Source: Sphingobacteriales bacterium (GTDB lineage Bacteria; Bacteroidota; Bacteroidia; Chitinophagales; CAIOSU01). From it: DNA of 64,000 nucleotides. Below, piece after piece: positions 8,235 to 16,169 of this stretch. Every line of letters begins with the position of its first letter. Position 1 is the stretch's first letter. Under the pieces are notes generated by a model. The model worked only from the letters and a program-made list of their open reading frames with translations, did no database searches and was not told the DNA's origin. Location: contig JAIXOI010000048.1 of the NCBI GenBank assembly GCA_027486795.1, positions 172,232 through 236,231 on the forward strand, read 5' to 3'. Position numbers and translations under genes: made by a program.

Positions 8235-8249
8235 AGAAGAAACCCTTTA

Positions 8250-9266
8250 TCACACCACATTCACCTCAGGCACAATGGTTATCCCAAATTTTTCCTTCAC
8301 GGAGGCTTGTATGTCGAGTGCCAGTTGATATATTTCTTGGCCGGTTGCCCCACCGTAGTTCACCAACACCAAGGCCTGCTGCGCATGCGAACCAGTATTG
8401 CCCACGCGCTTGCCCTTCCAGCCGGCTTGCTCAATGAGCCAACCAGCGGGAACTTTTACCAACCCGTTGGGTGCCGGGTAATTGGGTATAAGTGGATAAT
8501 ATTGCTGCAAGGCCTCAAACTGAGCTTTGGGTATTTCGGGGTTTTTGAAAAAGCTGCCAGAGTTGCCCAATACCTTTGGGTCGGGCAATTTGCTCTGGCG
8601 TATTTTTATCACGGCATCGCTCACGGCCTTTACAGTCGGCTCCCATATTTGCATGTCATCCAGAATGCGCTTAATGTCGCCATAACTGATATTTAAAGCT
8701 GGCTCCTTATTGAGCCTAAACGTAACCGAAACGATGCAATACTGGCCTTTTAAAGTAGTCTTAAACACACTCTCACGATAGCCGAAATGGCACTCATCTT
8801 TGTTAAAGGTGCGCATTTGAGTGGTTTGCATATCCACTGCCGCTAGGCTTTCAAAAGTAGCCTCAAGTTCTACACCATAAGCCCCAATGTTTTGCATCGG
8901 TGCAGCGCCTACCTGGCCAGGTATGAGCGAAAGGTTCTCAATTCCTCCCCAGCCTTGGTTGATGGCATAGAGCACCAACTCATGCCATACCTCACCACTA
9001 CCTACCTTTAGCCAAACGTGCTTATCATCTTCACGCAGCAGCTCCATACCTTTAATGCTATTCTTAATCACCAACCCCTCAAAATCGTTGGTAAGTAATA
9101 TATTACTGCCGCCACCTAAAATAAAGCGTGACAACCCCTTCAACTCTTCGTGCTTTAATACCTCCTCAAGCTCGCCTACAGTATTCACCTCCACAAAATA
9201 GCGGGCTGTAGCTTCGAGGCCAAAGGTATTGTATGATTTAAGGGGATGGTTGTGCAGGATGTTCAT
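8250..9266 (-). CDS. murB: UDP-N-acetylenolpyruvoylglucosamine reductase
   Basis: MurB, the FAD enzyme that reduces UDP-GlcNAc-enolpyruvate to UDP-MurNAc in peptidoglycan synthesis. Motifs: HPLKSYNTFGLEATA, FILGGGSNILL, LSLIPGQVGAAPMQNIGAYG, FGYRESVFK, GNSGSFFKNPEI (catalytic Ser) and VPEVN near the C-terminus (catalytic Glu). This is a type I (E. coli-like) MurB. The open frame continues 24 codons upstream to 9338, but that extension is translated intergenic word repeat (KFSNFQIFK), so I place the start at ATG 9266, giving 338 residues. Confidence 0.95.
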   Translation of the reverse strand: MNILHNHPLKSYNTFGLEATARYFVEVNTVGELEEVLKHEELKGLSRFILGGGSNILLTNDFEGLVIKNSIKGMELLREDDKHVWLKVGSGEVWHELVLYAINQGWGGIENLSLIPGQVGAAPMQNIGAYGVELEATFESLAAVDMQTTQMRTFNKDECHFGYRESVFKTTLKGQYCIVSVTFRLNKEPALNISYGDIKRILDDMQIWEPTVKAVSDAVIKIRQSKLPDPKVLGNSGSFFKNPEIPKAQFEALQQYYPLIPNYPAPNGLVKVPAGWLIEQAGWKGKRVGNTGSHAQQALVLVNYGGATGQEIYQLALDIQASVKEKFGITIVPEVNVV

Positions 9267-9274
9267 TGACCCCA

Positions 9275-9401
9275 ATTTGAAAATTTGAAAATTTGAGAAT
9301 TTGGGAAATGGTTTTCTTGCTTGTTCGTCATTGCACAATTATAACATTTCTCTTTTACTTCTAGGCATTTCCAAATTGGCTCATTTTCGAATTTTCAAAT
9401 T
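9275..9401. repeat. inverted arrays of AAATTTG/CAAATTT words
   Basis: AATTTGAAAATTTGAAAATTTGAG at 9275-9299 faces inverted copies (CCAAATTGGCTCATTTTCGAATTTTCAAATT) at 9370-9400 around a core of about 65 bases. It lies between murB and the TPR gene. Confidence 0.6.
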
Positions 9402-10872
9402 AATCCAGCCTTTCAAGGCCGGATTTTGCTTTTTGGCTAAGCCCCGAGTAATACTCATGGTCTTTGAGGTTGATGCAAAGGTTGTAATAGTGGCGCGCTT
9501 GGGTTTTGTCGTGTACTTTTTCGTAAATAAAACCAAGGTTTAAAGCTGCATTGGCGGCAAAGTACATCGGTTCTTTCTCACCAAGCTTTATGGTCTCTTT
9601 GTAGTTTGCAATAGCTTCGGCTTGCTTACCTATGGCATCGTAAATGCGGCCCTTGCGGTAAACCAGCTCCAGTTGTAGGGGTTTTGTCGTGTAGTTTGCA
9701 GGGGCTTTGTCGTGTATTATTGCCAGCGCTTTTTCAAAGTAGCCGCCGTCAAATAGCAGTCTGGCTTTGAGCAATGGTACATCAGGTACTTGGCCGCTTT
9801 CAGCTTCCTTTTGGGCTTGCTTATCGGCATCCAACTCGCTTATACCCTTTGATTTTGCAAACCCCATTTGCTTCTTGTATTGTGCCGTATCGCAGCTTAT
9901 TAAATAACTCCAAGCCATCTTTTGGTAAGCATTTTTGATATTGTTTTGGTTGCGGCTTTGCAACAAATAAGCATTCAAATGTGCCCTGCAATTCGTATCC
10001 AAACTATTTATCAATGCCAGCCCATGCAAGTACTCCATAAAAGGAAAATCGGCATATTCCGCTCCTTTGGGCCTATTGGCCAGCATAGCCAATGCATTCT
10101 CGTTGTGCTTGCTATAAATGGCCGCATTCGCAGCCGTGTAGTACGTAAACAGATTGCCTGCCAATGGATACCCAGCCCTACCGATGGCTTGCCAAGCCTC
10201 GTCATGCTTGCCCTCCAAATGAATCAATAGAGAAGTGTAAATTAACGTCGTCTCCAATCGAAACTCAAACGGGGTCCCTGAAAGTTGTCGCAATCGCTCC
10301 ATACCCCCTTTCAAATCGCCCTCCAAGCCCAATAAACTTACGCCCCACTGGTATTGCGGAGGAATAATGCCCATAATGGCCTTGAGCGTGGCAATGCCCT
10401 TAAGGTTAGGCTTGAATTGAGGGAATCGCTCACGATTGGCATGATAAAGTTTCCACGCTTTGCGGCAGCCCATAAAACCATCGTAGTAGTTTTTCATTTT
10501 CAATGAGGCCAAAGCAAAATGCAAGCTCATTTCGGCCTGCACATACAAGTGCCACGGCGATTTGCCGTCTCCGTTTTTGACGGCAGCAAACCGCTTTTCC
10601 TGTCCTACTTCAAACCGATCAAACACTTGCTCATCTTCGGATAGGAATACCTCTAAAAAGCCAATGTAATCATCTAGTAGATAATTATTGAGGTTGGTAT
10701 ATCCTTCGGAAGCTATTGCCCGCTTGGCGCTGGTGAACTTTAAACTGATTATATTATTGTAAAGCGAGTCGGTGTGTTCATTCCAAATATAGGTAGCAGC
10801 AGCTAGATTGCTAGTAGCGCCTATAACCAGTGCTATTAGAACTGCCAGTAGGTAACAATTACAAATTCTCAT
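9400..10872 (-). CDS. exported TPR-repeat protein
   Basis: 490 residues. An N-terminal hydrophobic signal sequence (CYLLAVLIALVIGATSNLAAA) is followed by a mostly helical protein. The C-terminal third contains tetratricopeptide-like units: ALAIIHDKAPANY..., GRIYDAIGKQAEAIANYKETI and ALNLGFIYEKVHDKTQARHYYNLCI. TPRs mediate protein-protein contacts; there is no catalytic motif. The gene stands alone, flanked by a terminator of the next operon and by word repeats. A periplasmic scaffold is plausible. Function unknown. Confidence 0.75.
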   Translation of the reverse strand: MRICNCYLLAVLIALVIGATSNLAAATYIWNEHTDSLYNNIISLKFTSAKRAIASEGYTNLNNYLLDDYIGFLEVFLSEDEQVFDRFEVGQEKRFAAVKNGDGKSPWHLYVQAEMSLHFALASLKMKNYYDGFMGCRKAWKLYHANRERFPQFKPNLKGIATLKAIMGIIPPQYQWGVSLLGLEGDLKGGMERLRQLSGTPFEFRLETTLIYTSLLIHLEGKHDEAWQAIGRAGYPLAGNLFTYYTAANAAIYSKHNENALAMLANRPKGAEYADFPFMEYLHGLALINSLDTNCRAHLNAYLLQSRNQNNIKNAYQKMAWSYLISCDTAQYKKQMGFAKSKGISELDADKQAQKEAESGQVPDVPLLKARLLFDGGYFEKALAIIHDKAPANYTTKPLQLELVYRKGRIYDAIGKQAEAIANYKETIKLGEKEPMYFAANAALNLGFIYEKVHDKTQARHYYNLCINLKDHEYYSGLSQKAKSGLERLD

Positions 10873-10964
10873 TTTTAATAAATGAAGTAGCAGACGGTTG
10901 GGCTGATTGAGTATGACGTTAAAGATAATGGTTTCTACTAATAGCAGTCGGGAGGTTTTAAAAC

Positions 10965-10996
10965 AAAAATCCCCACGACAGCGCCGCAGGGATTTT
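10965..10996 (-). terminator. intrinsic terminator of the nif3/zinc-ribbon operon
   Basis: On the minus strand AAAATCCC, a GC-rich 15-base loop, then GGGATTTTTGTTTT: an 8-base stem with a T-rich tail, located 24 bases past the stop of the zinc-ribbon gene. Confidence 0.7.
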
Positions 10997-11019
10997 CGGG
11001 TGGTTTATACCTTTATGGG

Positions 11020-11781
11020 TTACAGTTTTACTGATTCCCTAACTTCTTCAATCAATGCTGGGTCAACCAAAATACGACCGCAGTGCTCGCAAACAATAAC
11101 TTTTTTGCGCTGGCTAATTTCGCTTTGGCGTTGTGGCGGTATGCGGTTGAAACAACCACCGCATGAGTTACGCTCAATAGGCACTACTGCCATACCGTTC
11201 ACGTAGTTTTTACGTACACGGGCGTATGCTTTCAATAGGCGCTCCTCAATATTAACCTTAGCCTTGTCCGAATCTTTACGAAGTACTTCTTCCTCTTTGC
11301 TGGTTTCGTTTACAATACGCTCCAGTTCTTCCTTTTTCAATACCAAGTCTTTCTTCTTGTTTTCGATAAGCGCTTCGCTGTCTTTCAAAAAGTCTTTCTT
11401 GGCATCAATGCTATGGTGGGCTTCTTTAATTTTCTTCTCGCTCAACTGAATTTCCAAGTTTTGCAATTCAATCTCCTTAGTTAAAGCATCAAACTCACGG
11501 TTGTTTTTCACGTTGTTTTGTTGCTCTTGGTACCTTTGGATAAGGGTTTCGGCCTGTTTAGCTGCCAATTTACGATTGGCAATCTCGTCGGTATATTCCT
11601 TCATCTCGTCATTGATTTTACCAATGCGAGTATTCAGGCCTGCCAGCTCATCTTCCAAATCGTTCACTTCAATAGGCAGCTCCCCACGTAGGGTCTCAAT
11701 CTCGTCAATTTTCGAATCTATGATTTGCAGTTTTGCTAGGGCTACTAGCTTTTCTTCTACGGTGAGTTCCTTCACTGCCAT
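11020..11781 (-). CDS. C4-type zinc-ribbon coiled-coil protein
   Basis: 253 residues. Residues about 30-180 are a long charged antiparallel coiled coil (for example EKKIKEAHHSIDAKKDFLKD), followed by a zinc ribbon with two Cys pairs, CGGCFNRIPP and VCEHCGRIL, near residues 205-235. It matches the CT398-like/DUF164 zinc-ribbon family, thought to bind nucleic acid or trafficking partners; the biochemical role is not settled. It starts 2 bases after the stop of nif3, a gene order that is conserved in this phylum, so the two are co-transcribed and probably functionally linked. Confidence 0.88.
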   Translation of the reverse strand: MAVKELTVEEKLVALAKLQIIDSKIDEIETLRGELPIEVNDLEDELAGLNTRIGKINDEMKEYTDEIANRKLAAKQAETLIQRYQEQQNNVKNNREFDALTKEIELQNLEIQLSEKKIKEAHHSIDAKKDFLKDSEALIENKKKDLVLKKEELERIVNETSKEEEVLRKDSDKAKVNIEERLLKAYARVRKNYVNGMAVVPIERNSCGGCFNRIPPQRQSEISQRKKVIVCEHCGRILVDPALIEEVRESVKL

Positions 11782-11783
11782 AT

Positions 11784-12881
11784 TTAAACGTAGTTTATTG
11801 GGTTCGTGTTGACTTGGGTAAAATAGAGTGCAAAATTACTGAATTTTTTTTGCAAAATGGAATGTATAATCTCCGGGGTTAATTGTTCGCTTTCGTAGTG
11901 TCCTACATCAGCAATTACAATCTTATTTTCGGCATCGAAAAACTCGTGGTATTTAAAATCTCCGGTTATATATACCTGTGCGCCTGCCCTAATGGCATCT
12001 TGCAACAAAAAGCTCCCCGAACCGCCACACCATGCCACTTTGGTTACGGTTTTGCCTAGCAAAGCCGTATGCCTAATCATTGGGGTGTTGAGGCGATACT
12101 TAATATGCTGCAAAAAAGCCACCTCATCTAAGGGGCTGGCCAACTCGCCCACCATGCCAGCGCCTATTTGTGCATTTTCGTTTTCAAGCACAAAAATGTC
12201 GTAAGCCACCTCTTCGTAAGGGTGGGCCTCCTTTAAAGCATGGATCACTTTGCCTTCTACATGAGATGGAAAAATGGTTTCTATTCTGGTCTCAGGTTCT
12301 TGGTGGCGTTCACCTTTATTGCCAACGTGTGGGTTGCTGTTATCGCTGCCTTTAAAAGTGCCTGTGCCAGCCAAGTTAAAGCTCGCCTCGCTATACTCGC
12401 CAATATGGCCCGCACCCGCTGCAAAGAGCGCATTGCGCACCCTATCGGCATTGGCATGTGGGGCAAAGGTTACCAACTTGCGCAGCAGTTGGCGTTTGGG
12501 TGATAATATTTGTAAGTTCTGCAGTCCCAGCTTCTCCCCTATTTTGGCATTTACGCCCGTATGTATATGGTCGAGGTTGGTATGGATGGCATATATAGCC
12601 ACATCATTTTTGATGGCTTTGATAACGGTGCGCTCTACATAGTTGCGACCATTAAACTTCTTCAACCCTTTAAACACTATTGGGTGGTGCGCTATTACGA
12701 GATTACAACCCTTTTCAATGGCTTCATCAATAACCGCCTCGGTGCTATCTAAGCAGAGCATTACACCTGTCACCTCCGCATCGGGATTGCCCACTATCAG
12801 CCCACAATTGTCATACCCCTCCTGATAGCTCAGCGGGGCTATGCTTTCTAGGTGTTGGGTTATGTGTTTTATTTGGGTCAA
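11784..12881 (-). CDS. Nif3-like dinuclear metal centre protein (GTP cyclohydrolase I type 2 family)
   Basis: 365 residues of the Nif3/YbgI family. Metal-ligand motifs are intact: VIAHHPIVFKG (His-His), IHTNLDHI, and C-terminal DVGHYESE. Relative to the roughly 250-residue YbgI form it carries the usual extra middle domain (about residues 135-235, HPYEEVAYDIF). The family forms toroidal hexamers; the substrate is debated. The start is TTG at 12881, chosen because the next residues (TQIKHITQHLESIAPLSYQE) align with the family N-terminus and no ATG precedes them. Confidence 0.9.
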   Translation of the reverse strand: MTQIKHITQHLESIAPLSYQEGYDNCGLIVGNPDAEVTGVMLCLDSTEAVIDEAIEKGCNLVIAHHPIVFKGLKKFNGRNYVERTVIKAIKNDVAIYAIHTNLDHIHTGVNAKIGEKLGLQNLQILSPKRQLLRKLVTFAPHANADRVRNALFAAGAGHIGEYSEASFNLAGTGTFKGSDNSNPHVGNKGERHQEPETRIETIFPSHVEGKVIHALKEAHPYEEVAYDIFVLENENAQIGAGMVGELASPLDEVAFLQHIKYRLNTPMIRHTALLGKTVTKVAWCGGSGSFLLQDAIRAGAQVYITGDFKYHEFFDAENKIVIADVGHYESEQLTPEIIHSILQKKFSNFALYFTQVNTNPINYV

Positions 12882-12887
12882 AATCTC

Positions 12888-13015
12888 AATTTGGAAATTT
12901 GAAAGTGTGCTAACCTGCCAGCCGGCAGGCGGGTTTGAAAATTTTAAAAACTAGTATTCGAGCGAGAAGTCAATAATTCATTTCCAAATTTTCAAATTTT
13001 CTCATTTTCAAATTA
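12888..13015. repeat. inverted word array with CCTGCC/GGCAGG core
   Basis: AATTTGGAAATTTGAAAG at 12888-12905 faces TTTCCAAATTTTCAAATTTTCTCATTTTCAAATT at 12980-13013. The core holds CCTGCCAGCCGGCAGGCGGG at 12913-12932, a near-palindrome. It fills the gap between nif3 and the phosphohexomutase. Confidence 0.6.
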
Positions 13016-14413
13016 ACGCAAAAGCGCTGCCTTAGTTTCCTCCAGCATTTGCGTAACACGCTCGGGCGTTGCCGCTTCGGCATATACACGCAACACCGGC
13101 TCAGTGCCGCTTGGGCGAATCATGATGGTTTCGTCGTCGCCAAGGTAGTATTTAAAACCGTCCAAATCTTCTAAACCAGTTATCGGCGAACCTGCAAAAG
13201 CCTTGTAAAAGCTATTTTGGCAATTGCTGATGATACTCTGTTTCTTCTCTTCGGTAAGGTGCAAATCGTAGCGGTTGTACGAGAATGGCCCAACCACAGC
13301 ATATACTTCTTGTATTAGCTCAGTTAGTTTTTTGCCGGTTTTGGCCATATATTCCAGTAGCACCAAACCATCCCAAATACCGTCGCGCTCAGGTATGTGG
13401 CCCTTCACAGCTATACCGCCCGATTCTTCACCACCAACCAACACGTCTTCCTTCACCATAATTTCGCTGATGTACTTGAAGCCGATTTTGGTTACTTCTA
13501 CTTCCAGGCCATAGGCTTTGCAAAGCTTTTTGATTTTGTTAGATACCGAGAAAGCAATAACCACCTTACCATTAAGGCCTTTGTACTTGTGCAGGTAGTG
13601 CACCAACAACAACAATATATGGTGCGAATCGACAAACTCGCCGTTCTCGTCGTACATACCAATGCGGTCGGCGTCGCCATCAGTGGCTAGGCCTGCATCA
13701 ATAGATACATCGTGCTTAATCAAATCCGATAGTTCTTGCAAGTTGCGGTGCAATGGCTCTGGAGCGCGACCATGGAAGCCAGGGTTATAATCGCAGTGCA
13801 ACAAGGCCGCGTTGGGCAGCAAGCGGCGGATTACGTTTTGCCCAGCACCATACATGGCATCGTAGGCCAATGATATACCTGACTCTTCAATTGCCTTAAA
13901 ATCAAAGTTGGCTTTTACATGGTTGATGTACATATCTTCCAGGTTAATCCATTCAATTAATCCTAGCTTTTCTAAGCTAGTCAAGTCGCCTTTAATCTCT
14001 GGGGCTGTATCGGGTATCAAGTCTTCCACTTCGGCAATTACGGCTGGGCTACTTGGGCCACCTGCGTTGCTTTTTAATTTAAAACCATTGTAGCTTGGTG
14101 GGTTATGGCTGGCGGTAATAATAACACCAATATCGGTACCCAGTTTGTTGGCACCAAAAGATATCATAGGGGTGCTCACAAAGCCTTTGGCCATTTTCAC
14201 TTTTATGCCATGGGCTGCTACTACCAGAGCCGTGGTTTCAGCAAACAACTCACCACCAAAGCGACAATCGTGGCCCAATACAATGGCGTTGTGCGTGTTA
14301 TGTTGTTTTACCCATAGAGCGGTAGCCTCTGCCACGCGTGCTACGTTCTCAACGGTATAGTCTTTTGCAATAATAGCTCTCCAGCCGTCGGTACCGAATT
14401 TTATCTTACTCAT
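13013..14413 (-). CDS. phosphoglucomutase/phosphomannomutase family protein
   Basis: A 466-residue alpha-D-phosphohexomutase that interconverts hexose 1- and 6-phosphates for glycan or nucleotide-sugar synthesis. All four domains are signalled: KFGTDGWRAI (N-terminal), the phosphoserine loop TASHNPPSYNG (about residues 101-111), metal loop DGDADRIG, sugar-binding loop GGEESGGIA, and phosphate-binding RPSGTEPVLRVY at the C-terminus. Whether the preferred sugar is glucose, mannose or glucosamine phosphate cannot be decided by eye. A perfect 13-base inverted repeat begins 5 bases upstream of its ATG. Confidence 0.93.
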   Translation of the reverse strand: MSKIKFGTDGWRAIIAKDYTVENVARVAEATALWVKQHNTHNAIVLGHDCRFGGELFAETTALVVAAHGIKVKMAKGFVSTPMISFGANKLGTDIGVIITASHNPPSYNGFKLKSNAGGPSSPAVIAEVEDLIPDTAPEIKGDLTSLEKLGLIEWINLEDMYINHVKANFDFKAIEESGISLAYDAMYGAGQNVIRRLLPNAALLHCDYNPGFHGRAPEPLHRNLQELSDLIKHDVSIDAGLATDGDADRIGMYDENGEFVDSHHILLLLVHYLHKYKGLNGKVVIAFSVSNKIKKLCKAYGLEVEVTKIGFKYISEIMVKEDVLVGGEESGGIAVKGHIPERDGIWDGLVLLEYMAKTGKKLTELIQEVYAVVGPFSYNRYDLHLTEEKKQSIISNCQNSFYKAFAGSPITGLEDLDGFKYYLGDDETIMIRPSGTEPVLRVYAEAATPERVTQMLEETKAALLR

Positions 14414-14418
14414 GTTTC

Positions 14419-14476
14419 TTCTTTTGGAGGCGTAAAATTAGCGTTTTTGGTTGAGAGTGCATGGCCTCCAAAAGAA
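14419..14476. repeat. 13-base perfect inverted repeat before the phosphohexomutase
   Basis: TTCTTTTGGAGGC (14419-14431) and GCCTCCAAAAGAA (14464-14476) are exact reverse complements separated by 32 bases. They fill the gap between the TOPRIM gene's end and the mutase ATG, so they could end the former or cover the start of the latter. Confidence 0.7.
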
Positions 14477-14477
14477 G

Positions 14478-14517
14478 GTTATTGGTTGATTGGTTATTAG
14501 TTATTGGTTAATTATTG
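14478..14517. repeat. TTATTGGTTGATTGG-type word array
   Basis: Five imperfect copies of GGTTATT/GGTTGATT words running into the stop of the TOPRIM gene. This is the reverse complement of the CCAATTAACC words at 1-34, 38768-38822 and 59765-59803. Confidence 0.55.
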
Positions 14518-15102
14518 TGGAGCTGATTGGGCTATGGTGTTTAGCTTCTGTATAAAGTAAGCGGCGCTGGGGCAATTTGGGTGCTCGGCTGCGCGCGCTA
14601 TGGAGAAGTTGTGATAGTCCAACATCCACTTTGCAAGAGTTACCTTACCGCTTATACGACCAGGACCTCTTAAGTCTCTCGCTTTTAATTGCGTTAGAAT
14701 CTCATCAAATGGCACTTCATAGCTTTCAGGGCTATCGCAAATGTATTGTCCTTCCTTCAGCAATCCTTTCATTGCTATTGTATCCGCTAAAAACCAAGAT
14801 TCAAATTGCTGTACTGCAACAATAATTATATGGTCAGCAGGAGCACTGATCCTATTTTTAACTTCAGTGATACAAGGATGCCTTTCCCTATCAGTAAGGA
14901 TAACTATTCTGTTGGCACCCAATTTCAAAAGAGTATTTGTATGCTTTTGTAAGTTGTGTGGCAATAAATTGCCATTGCCTTCTGCGTCAATAACAGTATC
15001 AATTCTATCAATTTTTATGGAAGCTAGCCACTCTTTTACTAAGGGCGAACTGATTACGATTCTTTCTGTTTCACCTTCGCAAATAAACCCAACTTTTACC
15101 AT
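14512..15102 (-). CDS. TOPRIM-like (DUF4276/RloB-type) protein, cassette 1
   Basis: 196 residues from ATG 15102. TOPRIM-like features: FICEGETER with Glu9 and ILTDRERHP with Asp71-Arg-Glu73 (DxE instead of the usual DxD), then QQFESWFLAD at residues 98-107, the Q-x-x-E-x-W signature shared with DUF4276 proteins. The ORF extends 11 codons upstream inside the ATPase gene, but ATG 15102 aligns with the start of the cassette 2 protein. It overlaps the ATPase stop by 7 bases. The TOPRIM fold makes it a candidate nuclease controlled by its ATPase partner. Pairing of this kind is known in RloAB-like and PARIS-like modules; assignment to either is inference. Confidence 0.7.
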   Translation of the reverse strand: MVKVGFICEGETERIVISSPLVKEWLASIKIDRIDTVIDAEGNGNLLPHNLQKHTNTLLKLGANRIVILTDRERHPCITEVKNRISAPADHIIIVAVQQFESWFLADTIAMKGLLKEGQYICDSPESYEVPFDEILTQLKARDLRGPGRISGKVTLAKWMLDYHNFSIARAAEHPNCPSAAYFIQKLNTIAQSAPQ

Positions 15103-16100
15103 GGCAAACCTCCCCCAAGTGAGTTCGTTAACCAAGCTTCATCCATTGGCATCCCTTCAAAACTACCTTTCTCAAACTGTTTAACCCTCGTAAAGCCGTC
15201 AATCTTATCTACTAAAATTATTTCTTCTGGTTTTAACTGAGAAACAATGGATTGAGAGTGAGTATTAAGCCAAATGTAATGCCCACGTTCTTCGCATAAA
15301 TCTTTACAAAGAGCCACCAAATGCTTACATACATAAGGGTTCAAGCCATTCTCTGGCTCCTCGATACACAGGAATTGTGGCGTTTTGCTTTGGTATAAGG
15401 CAGTAAGTATAGCAATGATATTGTAGGTGCCGTCTGAGATTAGCTCCTTATCAATAGGGCGTTTTAATGCTTTTTCGTAAACCAGCAAATCCAAGTTGGA
15501 AGAAAACTCACTCGAAACTACATCTACCCTTTCTAATCCAGGAATAAAGAGTTCGAGCATTTCAATGAATTCGTCCTTTACAACTGGGTCATTGAGAAGG
15601 CGTTTTAGGACTTTTTCAAGATTGGATGCATCTGCAGCAAGCTTAGATTCGTCATTTACAGATTGGAATACAATTGAAGATTGACCAACAAAAAGCCTTG
15701 TAAAGTTAACTAAGTGCAAAGAATAATCTCTTTCATTTATGAGGTCATCATTTGAAGTATCTCCGTGCAACAAGTTTGAACTAGAACCTGATCTAAACTC
15801 TTTCCCGTTACCTTCAACTTTCATCCTAACACCAACAGATCTATCACTTAGGTTAAAGTAAATGACAATATTTTCATTAAATGGCAAGTTAAAATGTGAT
15901 AGTGTTGCTCCACCTCCAAACCCGCTAAGAACAGTGGACATAGTTGAACTGGTCAAATGATGCAAAAACTGCAAGGCCGCAAAAATATTGCTTTTGCCAG
16001 CAGCATTGGCACCAACGAGAACGGAAAAGGGTTGTGGGTTGACGATTTCTATTTCGCCAATGGACTTAAAATTCTCTATGCGGATGCTCTTCAATGCCAT
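15096..16100 (-). CDS. AAA (AAA_15/AAA_21-type) ATPase, cassette 1
   Basis: 334 residues, ABC/RecF-like AAA ATPase. IRIENFKSIG leads to Walker A GANAAGKSN (residues 30-38); SDGTYNIIAIL is the signature-like segment; Walker B is FLCIEEPENGLNP (Glu247-Glu248); the H-loop is THSQ (His281). The protein ends GGGLPW-stop. The frame extends nine codons upstream to 16127, but ATG 16100 gives the family N-terminus and lies 4 bases after a TATTTTTG promoter box. With the overlapping TOPRIM gene it forms a two-gene unit resembling OLD-like or abortive-infection modules. A defence role is inferred from architecture only. Confidence 0.8.
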   Translation of the reverse strand: MALKSIRIENFKSIGEIEIVNPQPFSVLVGANAAGKSNIFAALQFLHHLTSSTMSTVLSGFGGGATLSHFNLPFNENIVIYFNLSDRSVGVRMKVEGNGKEFRSGSSSNLLHGDTSNDDLINERDYSLHLVNFTRLFVGQSSIVFQSVNDESKLAADASNLEKVLKRLLNDPVVKDEFIEMLELFIPGLERVDVVSSEFSSNLDLLVYEKALKRPIDKELISDGTYNIIAILTALYQSKTPQFLCIEEPENGLNPYVCKHLVALCKDLCEERGHYIWLNTHSQSIVSQLKPEEIILVDKIDGFTRVKQFEKGSFEGMPMDEAWLTNSLGGGLPW

Positions 16101-16104
16101 ATAG

Positions 16105-16112
16105 CAAAAATA
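16105..16112 (-). promoter_or_regulatory. -7 box TATTTTTG, 4 bases before ATG of the cassette 1 ATPase
   Basis: Minus-strand TATTTTTG-CTAT-ATG. A TTG lies 16 bases further upstream as a possible -33 element. Confidence 0.45.
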
Positions 16113-16169
16113 GCGTTTTCCGTGCAATCAATTTGTGAGCAAAATTTAATCCTACGTCGTCAAGTAATT

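Noticed and set aside
8073..8696. 207-codon plus-strand ORF across the Uma2 and murB genes
   Set aside because: Spans the gap antisense to two well-supported genes and has no recognisable motif.
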